Below are positions 56,793 to 64,000 of a DNA stretch of 64,000 nucleotides, piece after piece. Source of the stretch: Devosia aurantiaca (GTDB lineage Bacteria > Pseudomonadota > Alphaproteobacteria > Rhizobiales > Devosiaceae); NCBI RefSeq assembly GCF_011058215.1, contig NZ_JAALFG010000002.1, forward strand, positions 930,001-994,000. Direction: 5' to 3'. How positions within the stretch are numbered: the first letter of the stretch is position 1; the number at the start of each line of letters is the position of its first letter. The notes beneath the pieces were generated by a model. It was not told where the DNA came from. It worked only from the letters and a program-made list of their open reading frames with translations, and did no database searches. The position numbers were made by a program, and so were the translations under genes.

Positions 56793-57061
56793 ATGAGTGA
56801 CGCTGGTATTGCCGGGGGCGCATCCGCTCGTTCGTTGAACGTATCGAGCACATCGAAGCCGAGATCGCCGACCTCAACGAGGGCAAGAAGGAAGTCTTCG
56901 CGGAAGCAAAAGGCGAGGGGTTCGACGTCAAGGTGATCAAGGAGATCATCAAGCTCCGCAAGCAGGATCAGGACGAGCGCGACGAACAGGAGACGCTCCT
57001 CGACCTCTACATGAAGGCAATGGATAGCGCCCCCGCGGAAGAGCAAGCGCAGGCAGCATGA
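56793..57061 (+). CDS. GapR-family DNA-binding protein (DUF2312), frame broken once
   Basis: About 89 residues. The ATG at 56793 follows AAAGGAG. The start MSDAGIAGG and the coiled coil RSFVERIEHIEAEIADLNEGKKEVFAEAKGEGFD, then IKEIIKLRKQDQDERDEQETLLDLYMKAM match GapR, a nucleoid protein that binds overtwisted AT-rich DNA in alphaproteobacteria. The two parts join if one G is added to the run 56814-56818, giving AGGRIRSFVERIE. Its position beside tRNA-Arg and away from housekeeping genes suggests it may be a second GapR copy. Confidence 0.82.
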
Positions 57062-57166
57062 CCGGGATGCGCTGGGCTAACAGCAGCTCGGCGCGCCATC
57101 CCGGCTAGTCAGCAAGCCCTCGCTTTCCCGAAAGCACACATGACCTGCGCGCCCAGCGCCGGTCTC

Positions 57167-57191
57167 AAGTGAGCGCAAACAGCGCTCACTT
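57167..57191. promoter_or_regulatory. Perfect inverted repeat upstream of the GH10 gene
   Basis: AAGTGAGCGC-AAACA-GCGCTCACTT, ten-base arms, 64 bases before the GH10 start. A second one, GCTTTGA-TTT-TCAAAGC, lies at 57221-57237. The first could be an operator or a terminator hairpin; neither is followed by a clear T run. Confidence 0.5.
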
Positions 57192-57254
57192 TGTAACACA
57201 ATCTTATTGCTTAGGCCGCAGCTTTGATTTTCAAAGCAACGGTGCCTTCGATTC

Positions 57255-58358
57255 ATGCCCTCACGTCGTCAGGTTTTGGCCGGGCTGGCCGCTCTCCCCT
57301 TGATTGGCACGTCCCTGCCATCAACTGTCGTGGCTGAGACGCTTCGCCCCGAACGGCGTCTGCTTGGCGCATGCGCTCGTATCGATCAGATCGAGCAGGA
57401 TGCTGAACTGGCTGCCTGCGTGGCGTCGCAGTTCAGCTCGGTCACGCCCGAAATCCATCTCAAATGGAACTCGGTGGAAAACAAGGAAGGCCAGTTCTGG
57501 TTCGGTCCGGTCGACCGCCTGATCGCCTTTGCGCAGCGCAATGGGCAGCGCGTGCACGGCCATGCCCTCATTTGGGAGCAGAGCACGCCCGATTGGGCTC
57601 TGCATCAGCTGCGCCGCGATGGGGATTGGGGACTCGTCGAGCGCCACATCCATCGCGTCATGGGCCGCTACCGGGACGTCATTGGCGACTGGGATGTCGT
57701 CAACGAGCCGATCGACACCCAGAACGGCAGGAACGGCCTGCGCCGCAACACCTTCCAGCAGGTCTTTGGCTCGAATTATATAGAGCGGGCGCTTGAAACC
57801 GCCCATGAAGCGGCGCCACAGGCGCGCCTGCTGCTCAATGAATATGGCTTCGAATACGACAACTATGTCGAGGTGGAGAGGCGCGCCGCCTTTCTCTCAT
57901 TGCTGCAACGCCTGCTCGACCAGGGCGTGCCGCTCCATGCCGTAGGCATCCAGGCCCATCTCGATCTCGGCAAGGGGCCGATCCCGGCGCGCGATGTCGC
58001 CGATTTCTTGCAGGCCATTGCCGATATGGGCCTCGCGATCCTCATCACCGAGCTCGACGTCAAGGAGCGCGATTATCGCGCCACGATCGCGGAACGCGAC
58101 ATGCGCGTCTCCGACGAGGTGCGGCGTTATCTCGATATCGCCCTGACGCAACCGGCGGTCGAGAGCGTGACGACCTGGGGCGTTACCGATCGCCATTCCT
58201 GGCTCCAGGTGGAGCGGGGTGACCAGGTCGACCCAGAGCGCTTCGGGTCGGCCGCGCCCAATCGCGGGCTGCCCTTCGACAGCGACCTTCGTCCCAAGCC
58301 GATGCATGTGGCGTTGCAGGACGCAATTGGACAAAACCAACAGGCGCTGCGCCGCTAG
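57255..58358 (+). CDS. Secreted endo-beta-1,4-xylanase, GH10 family
   Basis: A 367-residue glycoside hydrolase family 10 enzyme. A Tat-like signal (SRRQVLAGLAALPLIGTSLPSTVVA) precedes the barrel. The acid/base Glu is in WDVVNEP and the nucleophile Glu in ITELDV; the substrate-subsite motif HLKWNSVE-type and HGHALIWEQ are also present. Family members cut xylan between xylose units, and some act on bacterial exopolysaccharide. Its stop overlaps the end of the convergent sugar epimerase gene, and the downstream genes make polysaccharide, so a role in trimming the cell's own polymer is plausible. Substrate is inferred. Confidence 0.9.
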   Translation: MPSRRQVLAGLAALPLIGTSLPSTVVAETLRPERRLLGACARIDQIEQDAELAACVASQFSSVTPEIHLKWNSVENKEGQFWFGPVDRLIAFAQRNGQRVHGHALIWEQSTPDWALHQLRRDGDWGLVERHIHRVMGRYRDVIGDWDVVNEPIDTQNGRNGLRRNTFQQVFGSNYIERALETAHEAAPQARLLLNEYGFEYDNYVEVERRAAFLSLLQRLLDQGVPLHAVGIQAHLDLGKGPIPARDVADFLQAIADMGLAILITELDVKERDYRATIAERDMRVSDEVRRYLDIALTQPAVESVTTWGVTDRHSWLQVERGDQVDPERFGSAAPNRGLPFDSDLRPKPMHVALQDAIGQNQQALRR

Positions 58359-59494
58359 ACCACGAGCTTATTGCCAGCGAGCTCGGCCATGCTGGTGGCG
58401 CTGCGGTCCACCGGCTTGCGCGCCGTCGCCACCCAATCGATCAGTTCGCGCATGCCCTCTTCGAACTGGCGCTGCGGTCGCGCGCCGAACAACTGTTCGA
58501 GCTTGGTGATGTCGGCGAAGCAGTGCCTGATGTCGCCGACCCGGTACTTACCGAGAATTTCGGGAGCGATGTTCTTCTTGAGGAGCCGCGCCAGCGTCAG
58601 GGCGATCTCGTTGACGGTAATTGCCTGGCCGCTGCCGACATTGCAAATTTCCCAGACTTGCTGGTCATTTTCGAGAACCGTCGCGAAAGCATTGGCAACA
58701 TCGAGCACATGGACGAAGTCTCGCTTCTGCTCGCCGTCCTCGAAGACCAGCGGGGGTTGGTCATTGAGGAGCCGCGCAATGAAGATCGCCGCGACGCCGG
58801 TATAGGGATTGCCCAAGGCCTGACGCGATCCGTAGGCGTTGAATAAGCGCAGAGCCACTGTAGGGATGCCGAGGGCTCTTCCGACGGCGAGAAACATTTC
58901 CTCGTGGTCTCGCTTGTTGACGGCGTAGATCGATGCCGGCTGCAGCAGTTTGGTTTCGCGTGTCGGTACCGGCTCGAGCTCTGCGCCATTGTCGCTGAGC
59001 TCCCACTCGCGGCGGGCCAGTTGCTCATGGCTGCGCAGGGTCGGGGTTACATTTTCCCGGTTGGCGAGGGAGCGGTATTCGCCCTCTCCGTAAATGGACA
59101 TGGAGGAAGCCACGGCCATGCGGCGGACCTGATGATGTCCCTTGCTCAGAATTTCCAGCATGATCGCGGCCGCCATCGCATTGTTGCGGGTGTAATCGAC
59201 GATGTTGGTCATGCTCTGCCCCACCCCCACCGAGGCGGCGAGGTGGGCCAGATGGGTCACGCCATCAAGGCTGGCGGCGAAGACGCCGTCGTCGAGTATG
59301 TCGCCCTTGATCCTGCGGGCCCCAGCATTGAGATAGACGGGCCAGCCATCCGCATCGAGATCGGCATCGCCATGCACCTGTGGCATCAGGCAATCGAGCA
59401 CGCTGACCTCGAAACCGCGGCTGAGCATGGTATCGACGAGGTGCGACCCGATGAAGCCGGCGCCGCCGGTGATGAGGACGTGACCTTTAGTCAT
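58355..59494 (-). CDS. NAD-dependent sugar-nucleotide epimerase, dTDP-L-rhamnose 4-epimerase-like
   Basis: A 379-residue extended SDR. The NAD motif GGAGFIGSHL is at residues 10-19, and the catalytic YxxxK is in IYAVNKRDHEEM. Long insertions (residues 37-60 and around PTRETKLLQPASIY) and ALRLFNAYGSRQALGNPYTGVAAIF match dTDP-L-rhamnose 4-epimerases, not UDP-galactose epimerases. The Cys-containing loop typical of some relatives is absent (EWELSDNGAELEPV). It presumably converts a nucleotide sugar for the polysaccharide made by the neighbouring transferase. Confidence 0.8.
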   Translation of the reverse strand: MTKGHVLITGGAGFIGSHLVDTMLSRGFEVSVLDCLMPQVHGDADLDADGWPVYLNAGARRIKGDILDDGVFAASLDGVTHLAHLAASVGVGQSMTNIVDYTRNNAMAAAIMLEILSKGHHQVRRMAVASSMSIYGEGEYRSLANRENVTPTLRSHEQLARREWELSDNGAELEPVPTRETKLLQPASIYAVNKRDHEEMFLAVGRALGIPTVALRLFNAYGSRQALGNPYTGVAAIFIARLLNDQPPLVFEDGEQKRDFVHVLDVANAFATVLENDQQVWEICNVGSGQAITVNEIALTLARLLKKNIAPEILGKYRVGDIRHCFADITKLEQLFGARPQRQFEEGMRELIDWVATARKPVDRSATSMAELAGNKLVV

Positions 59495-59515
59495 GGCACT
59501 TACTCCTTAAAACAG

Positions 59516-61006
59516 TCAGGCGACGCGCCCGAAATCGGCAATGGTGGACGGAACCGCTTGCGCGGCAGCGGGGGCTTCCAGCGCGACGCCGCGCTCGGTG
59601 TCGCGAACAAGCGCGTGGTTGGCGTCGCGCTTTTCGGTGCGTTCCCACACGAGGCCCTCGTCGCGCAGATACATGCGAAAGCCGATGACGATGGGGATGA
59701 GCCAGAGCGTCCACCAGATCAGCAGCGAAACCGGGTTGATGCGGAGGAGATACCAGGCGCGGTCGCGTTTGCGCGGCAGGACCAGCTTGCTGCGGCGCCA
59801 GATGCGCAGATAGAGCGCCGATGTGCTCGAGAGGAAAAGGGTGAGGTTGAGCAGCGACAGCTGCAGCATCCAGCCAGGCAGGATCTGCTGATCGTTGAGG
59901 CTGCCGATGATTGCCCAGACACCAAGCGGCAGCCCGAGAGAATTCAGCGACAGCGAGAGGCAGGGCAGGAAATTGAACCAGGCTTTTATGCGGGCAGCGC
60001 GGGGCATGCCCATGTCCCGCAACGGACTTCCCAGGCTCTGGAAGAAGCCGGCAACCCAGCGTTTGCGCTGCGTAATACCTTCGGCAAAGGTGACCGGCAC
60101 TTCCTCGATCAAGGGGTTCTCAATAATGCCGATGCGCTTGCCATTGGTCCAAAAGCGCATGCCGACCTCGGGATCTTCGATGGTGAGCCAGGGGTGAAAG
60201 CCACCCAGCGCCAGAAGGTCCGAGGCCTTGAAGAACAAGCCCTTCCCCAGGACCCAATAGGGGTGGCGCCCGTGGGCCGACAGATGCGGATATTTCGAGC
60301 CGTCCCAGGCCATATGGTCGAAGCCATGCCAACTAGCGGCGAGGCTTGTATTGAGATTGCCGGCAATATTTTGCGCCTGCAGCACATCATAGTGGCGCAT
60401 CCCGGCCGCCGCAGCGAGGAAATGATCGGGCGGCGGGCAGGAATCCGCGTCGATATAGTTGACCAGGAAGTCGCCATATTCGATCAGCGCATCGGCCATG
60501 TTGTAGAAGGCGTAGATGAGCTGGCGCGTCTTCTTGGGTGGCAGATCGCGATTGAACGCCCGTCGCCCGCGATGCCACCAATAGGCCTTATCGGTGGCGG
60601 TCCAGGCATCCCACACCACCTGCCAGCTGGAATGCGTAGTGGGCGGAACGCGCAGGATCTGCAGAAAGGGAAAATCCTGCGCTAGGCGCTCGAGGCTGGC
60701 GACGGTTTCGGTGTCGTCGGCATTGGGAATGGCCACGACCCGATAACGGTCGGTCGGGTAATCGAGACGGGCCAGCGATAAAAAAGTCGTGCGCATCGTC
60801 GCCTCGAGTTCCTTTAGAACCGGATAAAACAGGATGATGAACGGATACTCCTCGCGCGGCAGGGTCCCGGCCTCACGCGTATCCACCCAATCGACAGGCC
60901 GGGTAAAAAAATAGAGGTCGAGCACGAAGGTCAGAAAATAGGCGATCTGGGTCAGGCCGAAGAGGCCGATCAAGGCTGCGCTTAAAAGGTCGTTGGGGAT
61001 TGCCAT
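59516..61006 (-). CDS. Membrane glycosyltransferase, GT2 family
   Basis: A 496-residue inner-membrane glycosyltransferase. One N-terminal helix (LLSAALIGLFGLTQIAYFLTFVLDLYFF) and four near the C-terminus flank a GT-A domain. Donor and acceptor motifs are ADDTE, DADSCPPPDHF, WLTIEDPEVGMRFW and QRKRW, the (Q/R)xxRW-type motif of processive polymer synthases. The start at 61006 has GGAG upstream; the long upstream frame is a shadow of the UDP-glucose dehydrogenase gene, which ends seven bases before. It probably polymerises a glucuronic-acid- or rhamnose-containing exopolysaccharide. Confidence 0.85.
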   Translation of the reverse strand: MAIPNDLLSAALIGLFGLTQIAYFLTFVLDLYFFTRPVDWVDTREAGTLPREEYPFIILFYPVLKELEATMRTTFLSLARLDYPTDRYRVVAIPNADDTETVASLERLAQDFPFLQILRVPPTTHSSWQVVWDAWTATDKAYWWHRGRRAFNRDLPPKKTRQLIYAFYNMADALIEYGDFLVNYIDADSCPPPDHFLAAAAGMRHYDVLQAQNIAGNLNTSLAASWHGFDHMAWDGSKYPHLSAHGRHPYWVLGKGLFFKASDLLALGGFHPWLTIEDPEVGMRFWTNGKRIGIIENPLIEEVPVTFAEGITQRKRWVAGFFQSLGSPLRDMGMPRAARIKAWFNFLPCLSLSLNSLGLPLGVWAIIGSLNDQQILPGWMLQLSLLNLTLFLSSTSALYLRIWRRSKLVLPRKRDRAWYLLRINPVSLLIWWTLWLIPIVIGFRMYLRDEGLVWERTEKRDANHALVRDTERGVALEAPAAAQAVPSTIADFGRVA

Positions 61007-61013
61007 GTCGAGG

Positions 61014-62483
61014 TCACTCCGGGAAGGCCGGTGCGATCGTGGGCAGCTGGATATGCCCGGCGATCGGCGGCCGCGGCAGCGGCTTTCCATTCGCCTTACG
61101 GCGTCGTGCGCGCACCGGAATGAGCGGTTCGGCAAGTGCAGATGCCGGAAGCGGCATGGGTGTAGGCACCCGCCCATCGGCTGGCCGGCCGATGGCTGAG
61201 ACGGTAAAGCCGGCGGCTCGCAATTGCTCGGGATCCAGCGCGTTGCGCATGTCGACCACGAGGCGCGTGCGCACGAGGTCGGCCAGTTGCGCAGCATTAA
61301 GGGAAGCGAACTCTTCCCACTCGGTCATCACCACGATGCAGTCGGCATGCTCGGCGCAGTCATAGGCATTGATGGCATAGTCGACGCCGGCCAGCATGGT
61401 CCTGGCGTGTTCCATGCCCTCGGGATCATAGACTTTAATTTTGGCACCGGCATGCTGGAGCGCACTGACGAGGCCAATGGATGGGGCGTCGCGCATGTCA
61501 TCGGTATTGGGCTTGAAGGTAAGGCCGAGGATGGCGACGGTCTTGCCGAAGACGTTGCCGCCCATGGCAGAGATGACGCGGCGCGCCATGGAGCGCTTGC
61601 GCGCCTCATTGGTGGCAATCGTGGTTTCGACGAGGCGCAGGTTGACGGCCCAATCCTGCGCAGTGGCAATCAGCGCAGCCGTATCCTTGGGGAAACACGA
61701 ACCGCCATAGCCCGGACCAGCCTGGAGGAACGCCCGGCCGATGCGCCGATCCAGGCCGACGCCGTTCGCGACATCGTTGACGTCGGTGCCGATCGCTTCG
61801 CAGAGATCGGCAATCTCGTTGATGAAGGTGATCTTGACGGCCAGAAAGGCATTGGCTGCGTATTTGATCAGTTCCGCCGCTTTTCGATCCGTCGCCAGGA
61901 TCGGCACGCCGAACCGGGTGATCGGATCGTAAATGGCCTGGAGCGTCTTGAGCGGCGCGGCAAGATTGCAGCCGAGGACGATCCGGTCTGGCTCCATGAA
62001 GTCGCGAAGAGCGCTGCCTTCACGCAAGAATTCAGGGTTGGAGGCGACGTGCAGATCGAGGTCGGGGCGCCGCTCGCGAATGATACGCTCAATCATGTCT
62101 CCGGTGCCGACCGGCACTGTCGATTTGGTGACGACCAGCAGCTTCTGGCCAGCCCGGTCGGCAATTTCTCTTGCCACGGCATAGACATAGGTCAGGTCGG
62201 CGCCGAAACCGTTCTTGCTCGGCGGCGTGCCGACGGCGATGAAGACAGCATCGATGTCGTTACCAAGCTGGGGGATCGCAGAAGCAAAGCTGAGGCGACC
62301 GGCATGCAGCATGCGGCCAACCATCTGTTCGAGCCCGGGCTCGAAAATCGGCACCGCTCCAGCATTGAGCGCCTCGATGCGCGCCGCATCGGTATCGACG
62401 CAGACGACGTCGTGACCGAGCTCTGCGAGGCACGCTCCCGACACCAGGCCCACATATCCGCATCCGACGACGACCAGGCGCAT
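61014..62483 (-). CDS. UDP-glucose 6-dehydrogenase
   Basis: A 489-residue enzyme that oxidises UDP-glucose to UDP-glucuronate with NAD. The motif MRLVVVGCGYVGLVSGACLAELGH opens the NAD domain; the catalytic Cys is in GPGYGGSCFPKD. The start at 62483 has AAGGA nine bases upstream. The last 50 residues (PADGRVPTPMPLPASALAEPLIPVRARRRKANGKPLPRPP and on) form an unusual Pro- and Arg-rich tail after the normal family end. Seven bases separate it from the GT2 gene, so the sugar donor and transferase are made together. Confidence 0.93.
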   Translation of the reverse strand: MRLVVVGCGYVGLVSGACLAELGHDVVCVDTDAARIEALNAGAVPIFEPGLEQMVGRMLHAGRLSFASAIPQLGNDIDAVFIAVGTPPSKNGFGADLTYVYAVAREIADRAGQKLLVVTKSTVPVGTGDMIERIIRERRPDLDLHVASNPEFLREGSALRDFMEPDRIVLGCNLAAPLKTLQAIYDPITRFGVPILATDRKAAELIKYAANAFLAVKITFINEIADLCEAIGTDVNDVANGVGLDRRIGRAFLQAGPGYGGSCFPKDTAALIATAQDWAVNLRLVETTIATNEARKRSMARRVISAMGGNVFGKTVAILGLTFKPNTDDMRDAPSIGLVSALQHAGAKIKVYDPEGMEHARTMLAGVDYAINAYDCAEHADCIVVMTEWEEFASLNAAQLADLVRTRLVVDMRNALDPEQLRAAGFTVSAIGRPADGRVPTPMPLPASALAEPLIPVRARRRKANGKPLPRPPIAGHIQLPTIAPAFPE

Positions 62484-62578
62484 TTCGAAAAGTCCTTCAT
62501 TCAAAGTTTAGTCGCGTGACAAGTCGAAGCTCGACCCGCTGGGGCCGGCTGAGGCAAAAGTTGAACACTGCTGTTGGG

Positions 62579-63178
62579 CTAGCGCGCGATCGGAACCACG
62601 GGCTTGGGCGTGAGCTTGACCGGAAGAGCGACAGGCGTGGCTTCGGGCAGGTCGATGACCTGTTCTGCGGGCCATCCGGTTGCGGGCGGCACGGCCACTG
62701 CCATGTTGGTGCTTTCGTAGATCGGCATCAGGCCCGCCTGGTAGTCCAGCAGCTGCAGCTTATCGCCATTGAGAAGCTTGAGGTCTGCTGCCACGATCTC
62801 GAGGCCGTTAACGGTGATGGCATCGACAAAGAGATTGCGGTCCCGCCCCACTTCCTCATCGAGATATTTGTCATTGGTGAGGATGACGCTGATCTCGCCA
62901 TCTTTGCGGAACTGGCTTTCCGGAACGGCGAACTCGAATTCCTGCAGGTAGCTGCGCGGCTTGGCATTGGCGAAGAGCCGGCCGGTTTCGCCAGTGTCGA
63001 TCGCCTTATCCAGCACGCCCGAGCCGATAACCTTGCCATCGAGGCGAAGTTCGAATTTGGGCGGGCCATCGAAGGCCTCTCCAGCCAGCGAAAGCTTGAT
63101 GGTGGCGTCGGCAAGTGCCGGTGCGCCCGAGAGCAGAGCTGCAGTAAACCCCACCGAACATAGTTTTGGATTGCCCAA
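62579..63178 (-). CDS. Exported protein with a CBM60-like xylan-binding module
   Basis: A 199-residue secreted protein. The signal (LCSVGFTAALLSGAPALA) is followed by a beta-sandwich domain: IKLSLAGEAFDGPPKFELRLDGKVIG, then a run of FEFAVPESQF and ISVILTNDKYLDEE, and GRDRNLFVDAITVNGLEI. This order matches the calcium-dependent xylan-binding module family CBM60. The last 45 residues are Pro/Val-rich. It may anchor or guide the GH10 protein on the polymer. It has no enzymatic domain. Confidence 0.75.
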   Translation of the reverse strand: MGNPKLCSVGFTAALLSGAPALADATIKLSLAGEAFDGPPKFELRLDGKVIGSGVLDKAIDTGETGRLFANAKPRSYLQEFEFAVPESQFRKDGEISVILTNDKYLDEEVGRDRNLFVDAITVNGLEIVAADLKLLNGDKLQLLDYQAGLMPIYESTNMAVAVPPATGWPAEQVIDLPEATPVALPVKLTPKPVVPIAR

Positions 63179-63298
63179 TCCATCGCATCCACCGATCCGC
63201 TATCTAAATCTAATCCGCTCAATTGCTTCAGCGGTTTACAGATATTGAGAGCGATCAGTATTATTGGATAGGCAATACAAGGAACTAATTCTGGATGA

Positions 63299-64000
63299 CT
63301 AGGATTTTGGCGGGTGCGTGGCAAATACCGGCCCAAGATCACCCGAACGGTTGATCTGGATCGGCAAAGTCGGCGGCGCTTCGAAGCGGGCGACCAGATC
63401 GGCAAAGACTCGCTGCGTATTGGAGGATGGTCGCACACCCAGTTCGCGCATCAGCTGGCGCTGGCAGCTTTCGTAGAGAGCTTCGAATCGCGAGCGGTTT
63501 CCATGCATGGCGGCATGGGTCATGAGGCAGCAATAGGCCTCCTCATTGCAGGCATCGAGCTCGATGGCCTTTTGGGCGCAGATCACCCGCGCCTCTTCGG
63601 AGAGAGCGCTGTTGGGCGAAATCGCGGCACTCAGCCGATCGGCGCAACGGTTCCTCAGGATCTCGCGCTGCTGCGCCAGCCATTCTTCGAACTCGCTGCC
63701 GGAGTCGGGGAGGTCAGCCAGCAACTCGCCCGTATAAACCGAGCAAAGGTCAACGGCAGCCTGCGGGGACGGGCTGGCAAGCAGTTCCAGCAAGGACAGG
63801 AGGTCGAAGGCGACCTGGCTATGGTTATCGATGAAGACGGCGGAGAAATTGCTTTCAAGGAACACAAAGCCATGGCTGTCCTGAAAGTGGCGGCTGCGGG
63901 AAAGTGCCTGGCGCAGATTGGCGGCAGCCTTGGAGTGATCGACATCGGGCCAGAGCACACTTCCCAGACGTTGGCGCGAGGCTGCCAGTTTCTGCCCGGA
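63299..64000 (-). CDS. BTAD-domain transcriptional activator (N-terminus cut by window edge)
   Basis: The frame runs off the right edge (64000), so the N-terminus is missing; 233 residues are visible. RQRLGSVLWPDVDHSKAAANLRQALSRSR is the end of the winged-helix DNA-binding part of SARP/AfsR-type activators. The BTAD helical-repeat domain follows (AIELDACNEEAYCCLMTHAAMHGNRSRFEALYESCQRQLMRELGVRPSSNTQRVF). It is oriented like the polysaccharide genes and probably controls them. The full gene lies beyond the window. Confidence 0.85.
   Translation of the reverse strand, partial: SGQKLAASRQRLGSVLWPDVDHSKAAANLRQALSRSRHFQDSHGFVFLESNFSAVFIDNHSQVAFDLLSLLELLASPSPQAAVDLCSVYTGELLADLPDSGSEFEEWLAQQREILRNRCADRLSAAISPNSALSEEARVICAQKAIELDACNEEAYCCLMTHAAMHGNRSRFEALYESCQRQLMRELGVRPSSNTQRVFADLVARFEAPPTLPIQINRSGDLGPVFATHPPKS

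Noticed and set aside
56504-56800. A 98-codon plus-strand frame before the GapR-like gene
   Set aside because: No ribosome site, no protein-like pattern, and it overlaps the better-supported start at 56793.

Overview
The window is a high-GC chromosomal stretch of an alphaproteobacterium of the order Hyphomicrobiales, most like Devosia or a close relative. The pointers are the zapE-mdh-sucC-sucD order, an Omp19-like lipoprotein, the TamA-TamB pair, a GapR-type DNA-binding protein and many short dispersed palindromes between genes. The placement rests on gene content and order only.

Layout. 1-5000: TCA-cycle genes (sucD, sucC, mdh), zapE, an Omp19-like lipoprotein and a small DUF2007-like protein. 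5100-11560: a yejBEFA-type oligopeptide/microcin C ABC importer with a PIN toxin-antitoxin pair inserted between yejE and yejF. 11700-18000: tamB and tamA. 18200-22920: a YdfG-like dehydrogenase, a split Rieske oxygenase system, a glutathione S-transferase-like protein and a small acidic protein. 22915-25700: epmB and epmA next to efp. 25850-28440: stress proteins, an acetylxylan-esterase-type hydrolase and a GntR/FCD regulator. 28480-34240: a ytfQRT-yjfF-type sugar importer and a nucleoside hydrolase. 34340-40060: a coenzyme F420 locus (two F420-type LLM oxidoreductases, cofE and a complete putative F420-0 ABC importer). 40200-46610: a tctCBA tricarboxylate transporter, with a divergent DctB/DctD-like two-component system and a readable sigma-54 promoter. 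46700-52110: fasciclin protein, exported MsrB, a glutamine amidotransferase, then engB, yidC, rnpA and rpmH. 52340-57060: a degenerate flavin oxidoreductase, a sensor kinase, tRNA-Arg(ACG) and a patchy region holding a GapR homologue. 57250-64000: a polysaccharide locus (GH10, sugar epimerase, GT2 transferase, UDP-glucose dehydrogenase, CBM60-like protein, BTAD regulator).

The most interesting biology is, first, the F420 locus. It looks built for salvage of F420-0 followed by glutamylation, and both oxidoreductase genes have the same 18-bp operator. Second is the oxygenase pair: one protein keeps the catalytic iron domain but has no Rieske ligands, and the neighbouring gene supplies a Rieske domain fused to a reductase and a ferredoxin domain. 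Third is the sigma-54 circuit in front of tctC.

A caution for every reader: 14 genes, including rnpA, zapE, tamB, epmA and ytfR, carry about 19 single-base frame breaks. Nearly all lie in runs of one base and are repaired by adding or removing one base of the run. I read them as sequencing or assembly errors, not pseudogenes, and annotate each gene across its full span.
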